This document shows, piece after piece, positions 1 to 9,584 of a stretch of 64,000 nt of DNA. The stretch is from Shewanella avicenniae. Lineage in GTDB: Bacteria > Pseudomonadota > Gammaproteobacteria > Enterobacterales > Shewanellaceae. Within the stretch, counting starts at the first letter, position 1. The number at the start of each line of letters is the position of its first letter. Under the pieces are notes generated by a model. That model was not told the origin of the DNA, did not search any database, and worked only from the letters and a program-made list of their open reading frames with translations. The stretch covers positions 2,046,001 to 2,110,000 of the forward strand of contig NZ_CP071503.1 of assembly GCF_017354945.1 (NCBI RefSeq), read 5' to 3'. Made by a program: the position numbers and the translations under genes.

Positions 1-526
1 CATCAAGCAAATAGACTCGCAATTTGTCTTTCGGATAATCGAGATTAAGTGCCGCAAGCACAGTATCTTGAACAATCGCGAGGCTTTCGTTGTAGGTAGG
101 AACATATACGTCAACCGTTGGCCACAAGCGGGTATCTTCCGGCAATGGCACAATTTTGCGATCCAGCGGCCACACGGTTTGAATAAAACCCAATACCAAG
201 ATTATCCAAGCATAAACTTCGGCGAGCAGCAGCCCTATGCCAAGAATTGTCTCTAGCGGCGTGCTATAAACGAGGGTGTCGGTGGCGCGCCATGCCAAAT
301 AGCGGGTAGAGATCACCACGCTCATCATCAGCAACACTAAGCGTGCCCAAGGCGTTTGAATGCGGCCAACAATTAGGCTTAAGATGACCCCTGAAACACC
401 AAATAGCACTTGGTTTTCAACATCTAAAGGTGTGGCGATAATAAGCAAAACGATACACGCTAGCGCTAACATCGCGACGACATTCAGCACCTTCATTATG
501 GTAAAGGTGTTCTTTTGTTGTTCCAT
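1..526 (-). CDS. bcsA: Cellulose synthase catalytic subunit BcsA (5' part, cut by window edge)
   Basis: The gene runs off the left edge, so only about the first 175 codons are here. BcsA is the inner-membrane glycosyltransferase that polymerises UDP-glucose into beta-1,4-glucan. Visible are hydrophobic N-terminal segments, the conserved stretch around WRATDTL, a further membrane segment ending in FIQTVWPLDR, and the start of the GT2 domain with WPTVDVYVPTYNES and DYPKDKLRVYLLD. The DDG and later catalytic motifs lie outside the window. The ATG at 526 is 10 bases after the bcsQ stop, on the same strand, as in known bcs operons. It is partial only because of the window edge. Confidence 0.9.
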   Translation of the reverse strand, partial: MEQQKNTFTIMKVLNVVAMLALACIVLLIIATPLDVENQVLFGVSGVILSLIVGRIQTPWARLVLLMMSVVISTRYLAWRATDTLVYSTPLETILGIGLLLAEVYAWIILVLGFIQTVWPLDRKIVPLPEDTRLWPTVDVYVPTYNESLAIVQDTVLAALNLDYPKDKLRVYLLD

Positions 527-536
527 TGAATTATCT

Positions 537-1322
537 CTATCTCAGGGAGAATTTCATCGAATCGTGGCCGTATGCTTCGGGTAGCATCCTGCTGATACTG
601 CGTGCGATATCTTCCAGATCTTGAATCACGGCTGAGGTAGGGGCGTACTCAAAAACTGACTGTAGCGATGCGGTCGCTTCTGGCACCACTTCATCGCGAT
701 GAACACGGCCCAGCAACGCCGACCCAAGCCGGTTTTCAAAAAATTCAACACAATCGCGGTTTAGACGACTGCGGATATAAACTTGGTTAATGATGTAAAG
801 CGCACGCTTGCTGGCCTCTACGCCGAGGTAATGATCTTGTTCCACCAGCGGCATCGTGGCGGCGGAGCAACCATCAGCCATCAACACGACGACGGGCATA
901 CCATCCATTCTTTTCACCGCATCAAGCCCTGAGCTTGGGCCTGCCGGTAAGTCCACCAGCGTAATACAGCCAGGTTGATGCAGCAATGAACCTAAACGAT
1001 GAGCGAGAAAATCGGGCTCTTGGCGTAATAAGGTATTAAAACCTTCGCGTTGCGCTTTAGTGGCTTGGCCATAAGGCAGCAAGCCAACGCCACTCGGGGT
1101 TTCAATAATGTGTTCACGCCAATCACTGTTGTGTTGTGCTTGAGCAACCACACCTCGGTGTTCAGCCACAGACAGCCCCATGTGAAGCCGCAGCGAATTT
1201 TGTACGTCGAGATCCAACACCACAACTTGGTGACCTAAACGTTGCAGCGCGAATGCTAGATTGGCAGTAAGCGAAGTACGACCGACACCGCCTTTGGGTG
1301 AGGTTAAGTAAACGAGGTTCAT
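537..1322 (-). CDS. bcsQ: BcsQ, ParA/MinD-like ATPase of cellulose synthesis
   Basis: A 261-residue SIMIBI-class ATPase. The deviant Walker A, SPKGGVGRTSLTANLAF, sits at the extreme N-terminus, followed by VVVLDLDVQNSL and a switch-II-like VDLPAG. In enterobacteria BcsQ localises the cellulose secretion machine to the pole and is needed for its assembly. Placement directly before bcsA and overlapping the upstream small gene by 4 bases supports BcsQ rather than a chromosome-partition ParA. No signal peptide is seen, so it should act on the cytoplasmic face of the membrane complex. Confidence 0.88.
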   Translation of the reverse strand: MNLVYLTSPKGGVGRTSLTANLAFALQRLGHQVVVLDLDVQNSLRLHMGLSVAEHRGVVAQAQHNSDWREHIIETPSGVGLLPYGQATKAQREGFNTLLRQEPDFLAHRLGSLLHQPGCITLVDLPAGPSSGLDAVKRMDGMPVVVLMADGCSAATMPLVEQDHYLGVEASKRALYIINQVYIRSRLNRDCVEFFENRLGSALLGRVHRDEVVPEATASLQSVFEYAPTSAVIQDLEDIARSISRMLPEAYGHDSMKFSLR

Positions 1323-1660
1323 TTGCTGACCTTCTTCAGAATGCTACTGAGATCTGTCGCCTTGTCTGATGCTACCGATGTTGATTGCGCCTCAGCAAGG
1401 GGCTCTGCAATGTCCGCTGCTGGTGACACTTGTGGTGCAACACGGTTAGGCGCAGGTGCAGCGGCAGGCGTTGTCATCGACGCTTGCGAAGCGCGCGCGG
1501 AGACTTGGCTTTGATGCAGTGTATCGCGTCGATGTAATAGCTCATTAAGTAATGGCCAAGCCGACGTCACCACAACGCTTTTATCACTAAACGTTTGAAA
1601 CTCCAGCTCTCCTTGCCCTACTTTCGACTTCAATGCGTCGATATCATCATAGCTATTCAT
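1319..1660 (-). CDS. BcsR/BcsP-like small protein of the cellulose operon
   Basis: About 113 residues from the ATG at 1660, which has GAGGTG some 10 bases upstream; an in-frame TTG at 1678 would add six residues and is less likely. The N-terminal half has the BcsR/BcsP pattern: an acidic start, DDIDALK, then a conserved WPLLNEL. The rest is a low-complexity Ala/Pro/Ser linker ending in a short basic helix. BcsR and BcsP are short partners encoded ahead of bcsQ; BcsR with BcsQ regulates the synthase. The gene overlaps bcsQ by 4 bases and leads the operon. Whether R or P is the right name cannot be decided by eye. Confidence 0.6.
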   Translation of the reverse strand: MNSYDDIDALKSKVGQGELEFQTFSDKSVVVTSAWPLLNELLHRRDTLHQSQVSARASQASMTTPAAAPAPNRVAPQVSPAADIAEPLAEAQSTSVASDKATDLSSILKKVSK

Positions 1661-2071
1661 TTGATCAATACACCTCAAACCTACTTACAACACCGAGTCT
1701 TACAACTTGATCTAAATCACACAAAAATTTCACAAAACAGAGTGTGTCAAAATTCTGACGCCCAGTAAAGCGAAAGGTATAATATTTGTTTTTGACTGTA
1801 AACCTATATTTTAAAACCACTTTTAGGATTGTCATACAAAATGTAAACACGAATAGTTATTAATGCTCGAAAAACAAACAGTTGAGCCGCATTTGTCTAC
1901 AAATGCATCAAATTTCGGATTAAAACAACAAAATGAACCAAACACGAAAAGACACATAACGCAAAATTCATCGACGTTGATTAAAAAGTGTAGTGCCAAT
2001 CTACGCCGCTGCACTGTCAGGTTTGCAATTTGGTTTAAGCTTGTTGATATTAAACATTCGCTTAGCCAAAA
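1661..2071. other. Divergent intergenic region between the bcs operon and moxR
   Basis: About 410 bases with no convincing gene; the open frames here are AT-rich and lack coding character. It must hold the divergent promoters for the bcs operon (minus) and the moxR operon (plus). A CRP/FNR-like half-palindrome lies on the bcs side and is listed separately. Confidence 0.6.
1707..1721. promoter_or_regulatory. Candidate FNR/CRP-family site upstream of the bcs operon
   Basis: TTGATCTAAATCACA matches the FNR-type TTGAT-N4-ATCAA at nine of ten positions. Its right half is also CRP-like (TCACA). It lies about 47 bases upstream of the first bcs start codon, a plausible place for a regulator. The assignment rests on motif match only. 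Confidence 0.35.
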
Positions 2072-2989
2072 ATGGACGTTGTAATGCAGTCAAACGCTAT
2101 TGAATCAATCACCCAGCAACTGCAAAAAGTACTGATAGGGAAGCCGCGCGCAGTCAAACTTGCCCTCACCTGTATGCTTGCCAGAGGGCATTTACTCATC
2201 GAAGATCTTCCCGGCATGGGTAAAACCAGCTTATCGCAAGCCTTGGCGCAAACATTGGGGTTAAGCCATCAGCGAATTCAGTTCACTAGCGATATGCTCC
2301 CCGCCGATATTCTTGGAGTATCGATATTTGATAAACAACAAGCCGAGTTTGTATTTCACCCTGGGCCGATATTTAGACAGATGATTTTGGCCGATGAAAT
2401 CAACCGCGCCAGCCCTAAAACCCAAAGTGCACTGCTTGAAGCAATGGCCGAGCAGCAAATAACAGTTGATGGTATTACCCACCACCTGCCAAAGCCCTTT
2501 TTTGTAATTGCCACCCAAAATCCCAGTGAACAATCCGGCACTTTTCCCCTACCGGAATCGCAATTGGACCGCTTTATGATGCGGATCTCCATCGGTTATC
2601 CATCGATGGAAGCCGAGCTTTCTATGCTGAAAGGGGTGACGCAAGATATTCACCAATTAGCGCAATGTATCGACCCCGTTGCCCTTAGAGAGATGCAGCA
2701 ACAGTGTGATCAGGTTAGCGCGTCTGATGCATTGCTAAGTTATTTATTAGCCTTGGTGGATGCCTCGCGCAATCTTAATGAGGGCTATGGTCTGTCACCT
2801 CGCGCCAGCAAAGCGTTGTTGGCTGCGGCCAAAGCGTGGGCATATCTCGAAGGAAGACAATACCTCGTACCAGAAGATGTGCAGGCAGTGTTTACTGCGG
2901 TTGCAGAACATCGAATTCGCCAGACCAGTCAGGCACAAGGTGAACAGCTCTCTGCCAAGTTACTGGCAAGTGTCAATCCGATAAGGTAA
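2072..2989 (+). CDS. MoxR-family AAA+ ATPase
   Basis: A 305-residue AAA+ protein. Walker A EDLPGMGKTSL is near residue 48, Walker B ILADEINRASPKTQ near 105, and sensor 1 ATQNPSEQSGTFPLPESQ follows; the C-terminal helical lid contains SPRASKALL. MoxR ATPases act as chaperones for maturation of other proteins, usually with a DUF58 partner, as here. The gene is followed after 4 bases by the DUF58 gene and then a transglutaminase, the standard three-gene arrangement. The start could be the ATG at 2072 or the one at 2084; neither has a strong ribosome site. Confidence 0.9.
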   Translation: MDVVMQSNAIESITQQLQKVLIGKPRAVKLALTCMLARGHLLIEDLPGMGKTSLSQALAQTLGLSHQRIQFTSDMLPADILGVSIFDKQQAEFVFHPGPIFRQMILADEINRASPKTQSALLEAMAEQQITVDGITHHLPKPFFVIATQNPSEQSGTFPLPESQLDRFMMRISIGYPSMEAELSMLKGVTQDIHQLAQCIDPVALREMQQQCDQVSASDALLSYLLALVDASRNLNEGYGLSPRASKALLAAAKAWAYLEGRQYLVPEDVQAVFTAVAEHRIRQTSQAQGEQLSAKLLASVNPIR

Positions 2990-2993
2990 AGCT

Positions 2994-3965
2994 ATGCCCG
3001 CGATTATGCAGCGCTGGTTCAGCGCTTGGCTAAAGAAACGGATCCCAGCCGCTAATCAGCAAACGCTCAGTCATCACAGCATTTTTATTCTGCCAAGTGG
3101 CTTCGGTTTAGTTTGGGTCGTATTGATTGTGCTGCTGTTTTTATTCGGTACCAATTATCAAAATAATTTGGTGATTGGCATGGCGCTGCTGCTGGCCAGT
3201 GTGTTTGTCAGTACCATTTTGCACAGCTATCGCAATTTGGCGGGGCTAACACTGTTATCGACCGGGTCAACGCATACCTATGCTGGGCAAGAGTTGTCGA
3301 TTCCGGTTAAGCTCTACGCCACCAAATCGCTGTATCAGTTGCAGTTATCCTATCCCCACAATCCTGAGCTAAAAGTGGATGAAGTTTCCACCGAACCGCA
3401 ACCCCGAGTGCTGGCTTTCAAAACGCTTAGACGGGGGCGAGTGATACCGGGGCGACTAATGATTGAGTCGCGCTATCCATTAGGTTTATGTCGCGTCTGG
3501 TCTTGGCTAGATCTGAATACTGAGCATCTCGCCTTTCCTAAGCCCATCGCTGGTCATCTCGGTTTTACCAGTCAAGAAGGCGATATTGGTGATGGTGGCG
3601 TAGCGCCCAAAGGCGTGGATGAATACGCCGGACTGCGCAGTTATATTCCCGGTGAATCACTAAAACAGGTGGCGTGGAAGCAATGGGCACAAGAGCGCGG
3701 CATGTTATCCAAGGAATTCACCACACCAGAAGGCGATCCCGTTTGGTTACAACTGCCCAAGCAAATAGATAACGCGCAATTGGAGCATTGGCTCAGTGTG
3801 TTGTGTTATCAGATTGACGAACTTGCGAAAAACCCAAATCAGTATTGGGGGCTGCAACTTGGCCATATCAAAATTTCACCAGCTACCGGACAAGCGCATC
3901 GCATCGCGTGTTTAAGTGCTCTAGCGTGTTATCAAGCTGAGTTGCAGGGGGGCATTGATGACTGA
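2994..3965 (+). CDS. DUF58 domain protein
   Basis: A 323-residue protein with two N-terminal membrane helices (about residues 30-75). The DUF58 signature follows: SRYPLGLCRVWSW, then GVDEYAGLRSYIPGESLKQVAWKQWA. DUF58 proteins resemble von Willebrand A folds and are encoded beside MoxR; a role in envelope integrity is suspected but not fixed. It begins 4 bases after the MoxR stop, and its 3' end overlaps the transglutaminase start, so translation is probably coupled. Confidence 0.88.
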   Translation: MPAIMQRWFSAWLKKRIPAANQQTLSHHSIFILPSGFGLVWVVLIVLLFLFGTNYQNNLVIGMALLLASVFVSTILHSYRNLAGLTLLSTGSTHTYAGQELSIPVKLYATKSLYQLQLSYPHNPELKVDEVSTEPQPRVLAFKTLRRGRVIPGRLMIESRYPLGLCRVWSWLDLNTEHLAFPKPIAGHLGFTSQEGDIGDGGVAPKGVDEYAGLRSYIPGESLKQVAWKQWAQERGMLSKEFTTPEGDPVWLQLPKQIDNAQLEHWLSVLCYQIDELAKNPNQYWGLQLGHIKISPATGQAHRIACLSALACYQAELQGGIDD

Positions 3966-5967
3966 ACTGCATGACAATATCAGTCGTCATACCCTGCTTT
4001 GGCTGTTGATGACCAATATCGCGGTAATTCTTCCACTTGCTGATAAAACGTCAATTGCCACCCTTGGGATCTGTGGTATTTGCTTTGTTTGGCGGATCGG
4101 TATCTATTTTGGCCGAGTTGCCAAGCCGCCGCGTTGGTTAGTCACTAGCCTTGCTGTCGCCGCAGCAGGCGTACTAGCGCTAGTGAGCCGCGAACTAGGT
4201 GTCCTCAATGCATTAATCAACTTGCTGATTTTGGGTTACGCCCTTAAATACATTGAAATGCGGCAACGGCGCGATATTTTGGCGATTGTGCTCGCGGGTT
4301 ACTTTCTGATTGCGCTGGCGTTTATCGATAAACAAGGGATTGGCGATACGCTACTCAGTTTTGTGGTGTTAGCCATTAATACCACTACGCTACTGAGCGT
4401 TTACCGTGGCCAGCAACCGCTTCTCACCCAACTCCGCCAAGCCAGTGTGTTATTGCTGCAAAGCCTGCCGCTGGCGATTGCGCTATTTGTCGTGTTGCCG
4501 CGTTTATCGCCACTGTGGTTAGTACCGCAAAGCAAGAGTGCAACCACGGGGTTATCGGATGAAGTCAGCTTTGGCGATATAACCCAACTAACTCGCTCGC
4601 AAGCGCTGGCATTTCGAGTGACGTTTGAGGGCAAACCTCCTGCATCACCGCAGCTTTATTGGCGTGCGCTGGTGATGACCGATTACGATGGTCGCCGCTG
4701 GCAGCAATCAGCCGAGATGCGCGCAGTTAATTGGTATCGGCCTTATAACATTAATGACCGCCAAGAACCGCCCAATACTAATGGCATTCGTTATAGTGTC
4801 ATTGCCGAGCGCAGTGGTCAGCACTGGTTATATGGACTTGATCGAGCACAAAGTGCCACGCGCGGGGTTAAGCAGCTGGACGACTACCGTTTAGTATCGA
4901 TCAAACCCATAGAACAAAAGTTTCAATATCGGGTGAACAGCGCCTTAGACGCCAAGTTAAACAAACCATTGAGCCGCCAAGAAGTGCGCGAAAACTTAGC
5001 GGTTGCCGAAAACTTTAACCCGCAAACGATTGCCTTGGGTAAACAGTTTGCCGAGCAATACGCTGACCCCAAACAGCGCTTGTCTGCCATGATGCAGTAT
5101 TTCAACCAGCAGCCGTTTTTCTACACCCTGAGCCCCGCGCCGACAGGGCGAAATCAACTGGATGATTTTCTGTTTGATACTCGCCAAGGCTTTTGTGTGC
5201 ACTACGCCAGTGCCATGACCATTATGGCGCGCGCATCTGGCTTGCCGGCACGAATGGTCACAGGTTACCAAGGCGGGATTTACAACGCAGAAGCCGGTTA
5301 TATGTCGATTTACCAGTATATGGCCCATGCGTGGACGGAAATTTGGTTGCCAAACGAGGGCTGGACGCGTTACGACCCTACCGCCATGATTGCCCCAGAA
5401 CGAGTTGAGCAAGGTTTTGATAGTCTATTTGCCCCGGAAGAAAGCTATCTGGCAGATGCAAATTTCAGCACCATTCGCGCCAGCCGCTGGTTTAATGCAC
5501 TGCGAATGCAACTTGCCAACCTCGATTACTACTGGACTGTGTGGGTGTTAGGATTTGACGAACAGCGCCAACAGCAGTTGATGTCAAAGTTGCTGGGTGA
5601 AGTTACTCCGCTGCGCATCGCACTGTTTTTGGGCTCGATCATGCTGATCGTACTGATGATTATTGCTTGGCAGACTGGCTTGCTTCGTTTACCGACCAAG
5701 CGCTCCGCTATCGACCTCAGTTTTGAACATGTTGAACATACCGCCGCCAAGATGGGGCTACAACGGGCCATATCAACCGGTCCAATTCACTTTAGTGAAC
5801 AACTTAAAGCACGCTGGCCCATGCTGGCTCATGAGGTAGATAACTGGCTAACGTGTTACAGCAAGCTTAAGTATCAACAAAATAATTCATCACAATTACC
5901 AGCGTTGAAAAAGCAATTTATTGCTTTAAGTAAGTCACTTAGCAAACAGTTAAAACAATGTCGTTGA
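3958..5967 (+). CDS. TgpA-type membrane transglutaminase-like protein (DUF3488)
   Basis: About 669 residues. The first ~200 form several membrane helices (DUF3488 part). A periplasmic transglutaminase-like core follows, with the triad visible as Cys in QGFCVHYASAM (about 410), His in MAHAWTEIW (about 456) and Asp in RYDPTA (about 473). One more membrane helix near 560 precedes a cytoplasmic tail. The Pseudomonas homologue TgpA is essential, but its substrate is unknown. I prefer ATG 3958 over the TTG one codon earlier; a GGGGGG run supplies the ribosome site inside the DUF58 gene, which it overlaps by 8 bases. Confidence 0.87.
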   Translation: MTELHDNISRHTLLWLLMTNIAVILPLADKTSIATLGICGICFVWRIGIYFGRVAKPPRWLVTSLAVAAAGVLALVSRELGVLNALINLLILGYALKYIEMRQRRDILAIVLAGYFLIALAFIDKQGIGDTLLSFVVLAINTTTLLSVYRGQQPLLTQLRQASVLLLQSLPLAIALFVVLPRLSPLWLVPQSKSATTGLSDEVSFGDITQLTRSQALAFRVTFEGKPPASPQLYWRALVMTDYDGRRWQQSAEMRAVNWYRPYNINDRQEPPNTNGIRYSVIAERSGQHWLYGLDRAQSATRGVKQLDDYRLVSIKPIEQKFQYRVNSALDAKLNKPLSRQEVRENLAVAENFNPQTIALGKQFAEQYADPKQRLSAMMQYFNQQPFFYTLSPAPTGRNQLDDFLFDTRQGFCVHYASAMTIMARASGLPARMVTGYQGGIYNAEAGYMSIYQYMAHAWTEIWLPNEGWTRYDPTAMIAPERVEQGFDSLFAPEESYLADANFSTIRASRWFNALRMQLANLDYYWTVWVLGFDEQRQQQLMSKLLGEVTPLRIALFLGSIMLIVLMIIAWQTGLLRLPTKRSAIDLSFEHVEHTAAKMGLQRAISTGPIHFSEQLKARWPMLAHEVDNWLTCYSKLKYQQNNSSQLPALKKQFIALSKSLSKQLKQCR

Positions 5968-6116
5968 TAGTGCAACGAGATTTAATTGATTAATTTGAAA
6001 GCATATTTATTGATATTCTGTGCTGTCGCTAACTGGTAGTCACTCAGTTAGCGCATTACAATCGTTCAACTTAGCCAAGTAAGGTGTTCAAAACGGTAGG
6101 AATAGAAGCTGCGCTT

Positions 6117-9100
6117 ATGTTCAAACTTATTCAGTCCAACAAAATGGAATTGCTCTCCGCAACTTTGGCAGATCAGATCCGCACGCCACTCGCGGGGCAA
6201 TCACCGCTAAGTTCTGAGCATATTTTGGTACAAAGCCCGGGGATGTCGACCTGGCTCAGACTAGAAATTGCCAAACACAATGGCATCGCCGCAGGATTAG
6301 AATTCCCCTTACCTTCGAGCTTTATTTGGCAGTTATGCCATACGCTACTGCTTGATGTGCCACAAGAAAACGCCTTTACTAAAGAGGCCATGACTTGGAA
6401 GCTGCTTTCCTTGCTGCCGACGCTTATCGAGCAACCAATCTATGCGCCGTTAGCTCGCTATCTTCATCAAGCGTCATCGCAGCCGGAACTTAAACGTTAT
6501 CAATTGGCCGCCCGTATCGCTGACATTTTCGACCAATATTTAGTGTACCGCCCTGATTGGATTGCTGACTGGGAAGCAGAACAACAGCCTATTAACCTGA
6601 GCGACGACCAAGCATGGCAGCCACAGCTATGGCGCGAACTGGTTGCTTATAATCATTCACTCGGGTTAAGCCATTATCACCGTGCCAACCTACATCAAGC
6701 CTTAGTCGATGTGTTGCAGGACGACAGCAAGCCGTTACCTCAATTGCCCGCGCGGCTGTTTGTGTTTGGAATCTCGTCAATCCCACCGCAAACATTAAGT
6801 GTGTTACATGCGCTTGGGCATCGTATTCCGGTCACTGTGTTAAGTCTCAGTCCTTGCCAGCATTATTGGGGCGACATTGTTAATCCTAAGGCCAGGGCGC
6901 GGATTAATCTGACCTATGGCGAGAAGCGACAACTGCCCGAAAATTGGCAAGAGAACCTGATTGTTGGCAATCCATTACTGGCCAATAACGGCAAATTGGG
7001 GCGTGAATTACTCGATTTGATGTTAGAGCTGCCTGCTGATGCCATTGAACTTGGCGATGACCTGTTTTATCCCGCAGGTGACGACAAGCTGCTGCGCGGT
7101 ATTCAGCAAGATATTCTCGATATGGAAACCCGTGGCCGTTTGTTAGGCCCTGATAGCGAGCTGTACCTCAGCCTCGATGGGCGGCGTATATTGGCGGATG
7201 ATGACGATTCGCTACTGCTGCGCAGCTGCCACTCACCGCTGCGTGAAGTGGAAACCTTGCATGATCATCTGCAATTTATGTTGGCAAACAATCCGCAGCT
7301 ATCTGCCAAAGATATCGTGGTGATGCTGCCAGACGTAGCAGCTTACGCTCCTTACATAGATGCAGTGTTTTCGCGGCGTGAAGGCCGTTTCAATATTCCC
7401 TATGCCATTGCTGACCGTGGTGCCAGCCAAGAGTCGCCGTTAATTAACGGTTTTCTTGCGCTGTTGAATATCAATCGCAGTCGCTTTGCCTTAACAGAGG
7501 TACTCGCGATTCTTGAAGTGCCCGCCACCTTAAAACGGTTTGGGCTGGACGATGAAGAGTTAGCGCTGATACGCCAATGGCTCGATAAAGCCGGTATACG
7601 CTGGGGGCGCAGCGGCAAAAGCCGCACCCAGCAGCAACTACCTGCGTTTGAACAAAACTCATGGGCGGTAGGATTAAAGCGCCTCATCCTTGGGTATGCA
7701 CTTGAAGATGATGCCGATTTATATGCTAACCATCTCGCTGTCGCTGGGGTTGAAGGTCAAAACGCCCAAGCGTTGGGTAAACTATTCAATTTTATTGAAT
7801 CATTAGACGAGTTAAGTGTTCAACTCAATCAACCCGTGGATGTTGCCCCGCGTATTCAACAACTTAGTGCAATTTGTGACAGCTTTTATAGCAGCAGCGA
7901 TGACCGCGACACTCAAGCGTTAATGACTATTAATGCCGCCATCGCCAAATTAGAGTCAGAATTATTCAAAGCAGGTTTTGACGAGCCACTCGACAACAGC
8001 ATTCTGCAACAGTGGTTTAGCAGTCAGTTAGACGAATCGCGCGTCGGCCAGCGCTATCTGGCAGGAAGCGTCAACTTCTGCACCTTGATGCCGATGCGTT
8101 CAATTCCGTTCAAAGTCGTCTGCTTACTCGGGATGAATGACGGTCTGTACCCTCGAGTGCAACATCCTATTGGTTTTGATTTGATGGCACAGCAGCCACC
8201 GCGTAAAGGTGACCGCTCACGGCGACTCGATGATCGTTATCTATTTTTGGAAGCGTTGTTATCAGCCAGACAGCAACTCTACATCAGTTATGTAGGGCGT
8301 TCGCAGCGGGATAACAGCCCGCGCAATCCATCGATGCTGATTGCCGAACTGTTGGAATACTGCCAGTTAACTTGTATGCCGGCGTCACTGGCCACGCAGT
8401 TCGTGGCTGAACCGCTGACTGCTGACCAACTGACGCGACTAGAGCAAACGCTCAATGCACGCTTGATTAAACAACAGCCGTTACAGCCATTTGATGCATC
8501 GCTGTATCAAGCTGAGTTATTACAGCAGCACGGCGACTTGCCGTTGACGCCTTCGTTTTCCAGCCAATGGTGTCCAACCCCAATTGAATCAATAACTGCG
8601 TTTGCTGACGGTACGCCATTGATCGCTGAACAATTGGACACGCAAGAGACCATGGCGGAACTCCAAATCATCGAGTTACAAGCCTTAGTCCGTTTCTATC
8701 GTAACCCTGCACAATATTTCTTTAACCGTAGCCTGAAGCTCGATTTATCCATCGCGTTAGATGCCGATGATAACGACGAGCCATTTAAACCCGATGGTTT
8801 GCAACGCTATCAGATGCAGCTTGAGATGATTAACGATGCACTAGCCCATGAGGGTGTGATGCAAGCAGATGTCGCGCAAAAGCTCAAAGCCAGCGGGCGC
8901 TTGCCTAATGCCCCGTTTGATGAAATCACCTTGAACCAATATCGGCGCGACACGGCGCCCTTAATCGAGCGATGTCAGTTTTTACGCGGCGATAATCAAG
9001 CCAAATTGGACATTGATTTGCCATTCCCAGCACTAAAACTGCGGCTGCAAGGCCACCTTGATAACGTTGCGGGTAAAGGCTTAGTGGATTACCGGCCGGG

Positions 9101-9584
9101 CAAGGCCAATGGTAAGGATCTGATACGGGTCTATTTGCGCCACTTGGCGATGAACTGCAGCGGTTTACAGCGCCATAGTTATCTGCTCGATATTCATGAT
9201 TTTCATGCGTTTTCGCCACTTAGCAGCGAGCAAGCACACGTACAACTGAGTGTTTGGCTGCAATATTTTCTCTCGGGTCAAACTACGCCAATAATGCTAA
9301 TGCCAAAGACTTCACTGGCTTATGTGATGAGTGACGGCGAACATCAAGAACGACTACAAGAATGTCGTAAAACTTGGGAGGCTAGCCAAATTGGTGGCGA
9401 GGGTGCAGATCCGCATTATCAGCGCTGTTTTCAATACCCTGATGATTTTACCGAAGATAACTTCGGCGCAATCGCTCTGACGCTGCTGCAACCGCTCCAA
9501 TCGCTATACAGCAAAGGCAAGCTCGAGCAACTTGGCGACTTTGTTGCCAATGGTGGCATGACGTTACAAGGAGCAGCCCAATGA
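6117..9584 (+). CDS. recC: Exonuclease V subunit RecC
   Basis: RecC is the Chi-recognising subunit of RecBCD, the helicase-nuclease that resects double-strand breaks and degrades foreign linear DNA. About 1155 residues, slightly longer than the E. coli protein (1122). Family landmarks include VQSPGMSTWL near the N-terminus, FVFGISSIPP, LLGMNDGLYPR and DRSRRLDDRYLFLEAL. Start: ATG 6117 gives the usual MFKLIQSNKME N-terminus; a GTG at 6084 is open but adds an atypical leader. The stop overlaps recB by 4 bases, so recC-recB-recD are translationally coupled. Confidence 0.95.
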   Translation: MFKLIQSNKMELLSATLADQIRTPLAGQSPLSSEHILVQSPGMSTWLRLEIAKHNGIAAGLEFPLPSSFIWQLCHTLLLDVPQENAFTKEAMTWKLLSLLPTLIEQPIYAPLARYLHQASSQPELKRYQLAARIADIFDQYLVYRPDWIADWEAEQQPINLSDDQAWQPQLWRELVAYNHSLGLSHYHRANLHQALVDVLQDDSKPLPQLPARLFVFGISSIPPQTLSVLHALGHRIPVTVLSLSPCQHYWGDIVNPKARARINLTYGEKRQLPENWQENLIVGNPLLANNGKLGRELLDLMLELPADAIELGDDLFYPAGDDKLLRGIQQDILDMETRGRLLGPDSELYLSLDGRRILADDDDSLLLRSCHSPLREVETLHDHLQFMLANNPQLSAKDIVVMLPDVAAYAPYIDAVFSRREGRFNIPYAIADRGASQESPLINGFLALLNINRSRFALTEVLAILEVPATLKRFGLDDEELALIRQWLDKAGIRWGRSGKSRTQQQLPAFEQNSWAVGLKRLILGYALEDDADLYANHLAVAGVEGQNAQALGKLFNFIESLDELSVQLNQPVDVAPRIQQLSAICDSFYSSSDDRDTQALMTINAAIAKLESELFKAGFDEPLDNSILQQWFSSQLDESRVGQRYLAGSVNFCTLMPMRSIPFKVVCLLGMNDGLYPRVQHPIGFDLMAQQPPRKGDRSRRLDDRYLFLEALLSARQQLYISYVGRSQRDNSPRNPSMLIAELLEYCQLTCMPASLATQFVAEPLTADQLTRLEQTLNARLIKQQPLQPFDASLYQAELLQQHGDLPLTPSFSSQWCPTPIESITAFADGTPLIAEQLDTQETMAELQIIELQALVRFYRNPAQYFFNRSLKLDLSIALDADDNDEPFKPDGLQRYQMQLEMINDALAHEGVMQADVAQKLKASGRLPNAPFDEITLNQYRRDTAPLIERCQFLRGDNQAKLDIDLPFPALKLRLQGHLDNVAGKGLVDYRPGKANGKDLIRVYLRHLAMNCSGLQRHSYLLDIHDFHAFSPLSSEQAHVQLSVWLQYFLSGQTTPIMLMPKTSLAYVMSDGEHQERLQECRKTWEASQIGGEGADPHYQRCFQYPDDFTEDNFGAIALTLLQPLQSLYSKGKLEQLGDFVANGGMTLQGAAQ

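Noticed and set aside
360..584. Plus-strand open frame across the bcsA/bcsQ junction
   Set aside because: It lies over the conserved minus-strand bcsA and bcsQ frames and has no ribosome site or recognisable protein.
2261..2592. Two minus-strand frames inside the MoxR gene
   Set aside because: They are antisense to the Walker B and sensor region, which is clearly coding on the plus strand.
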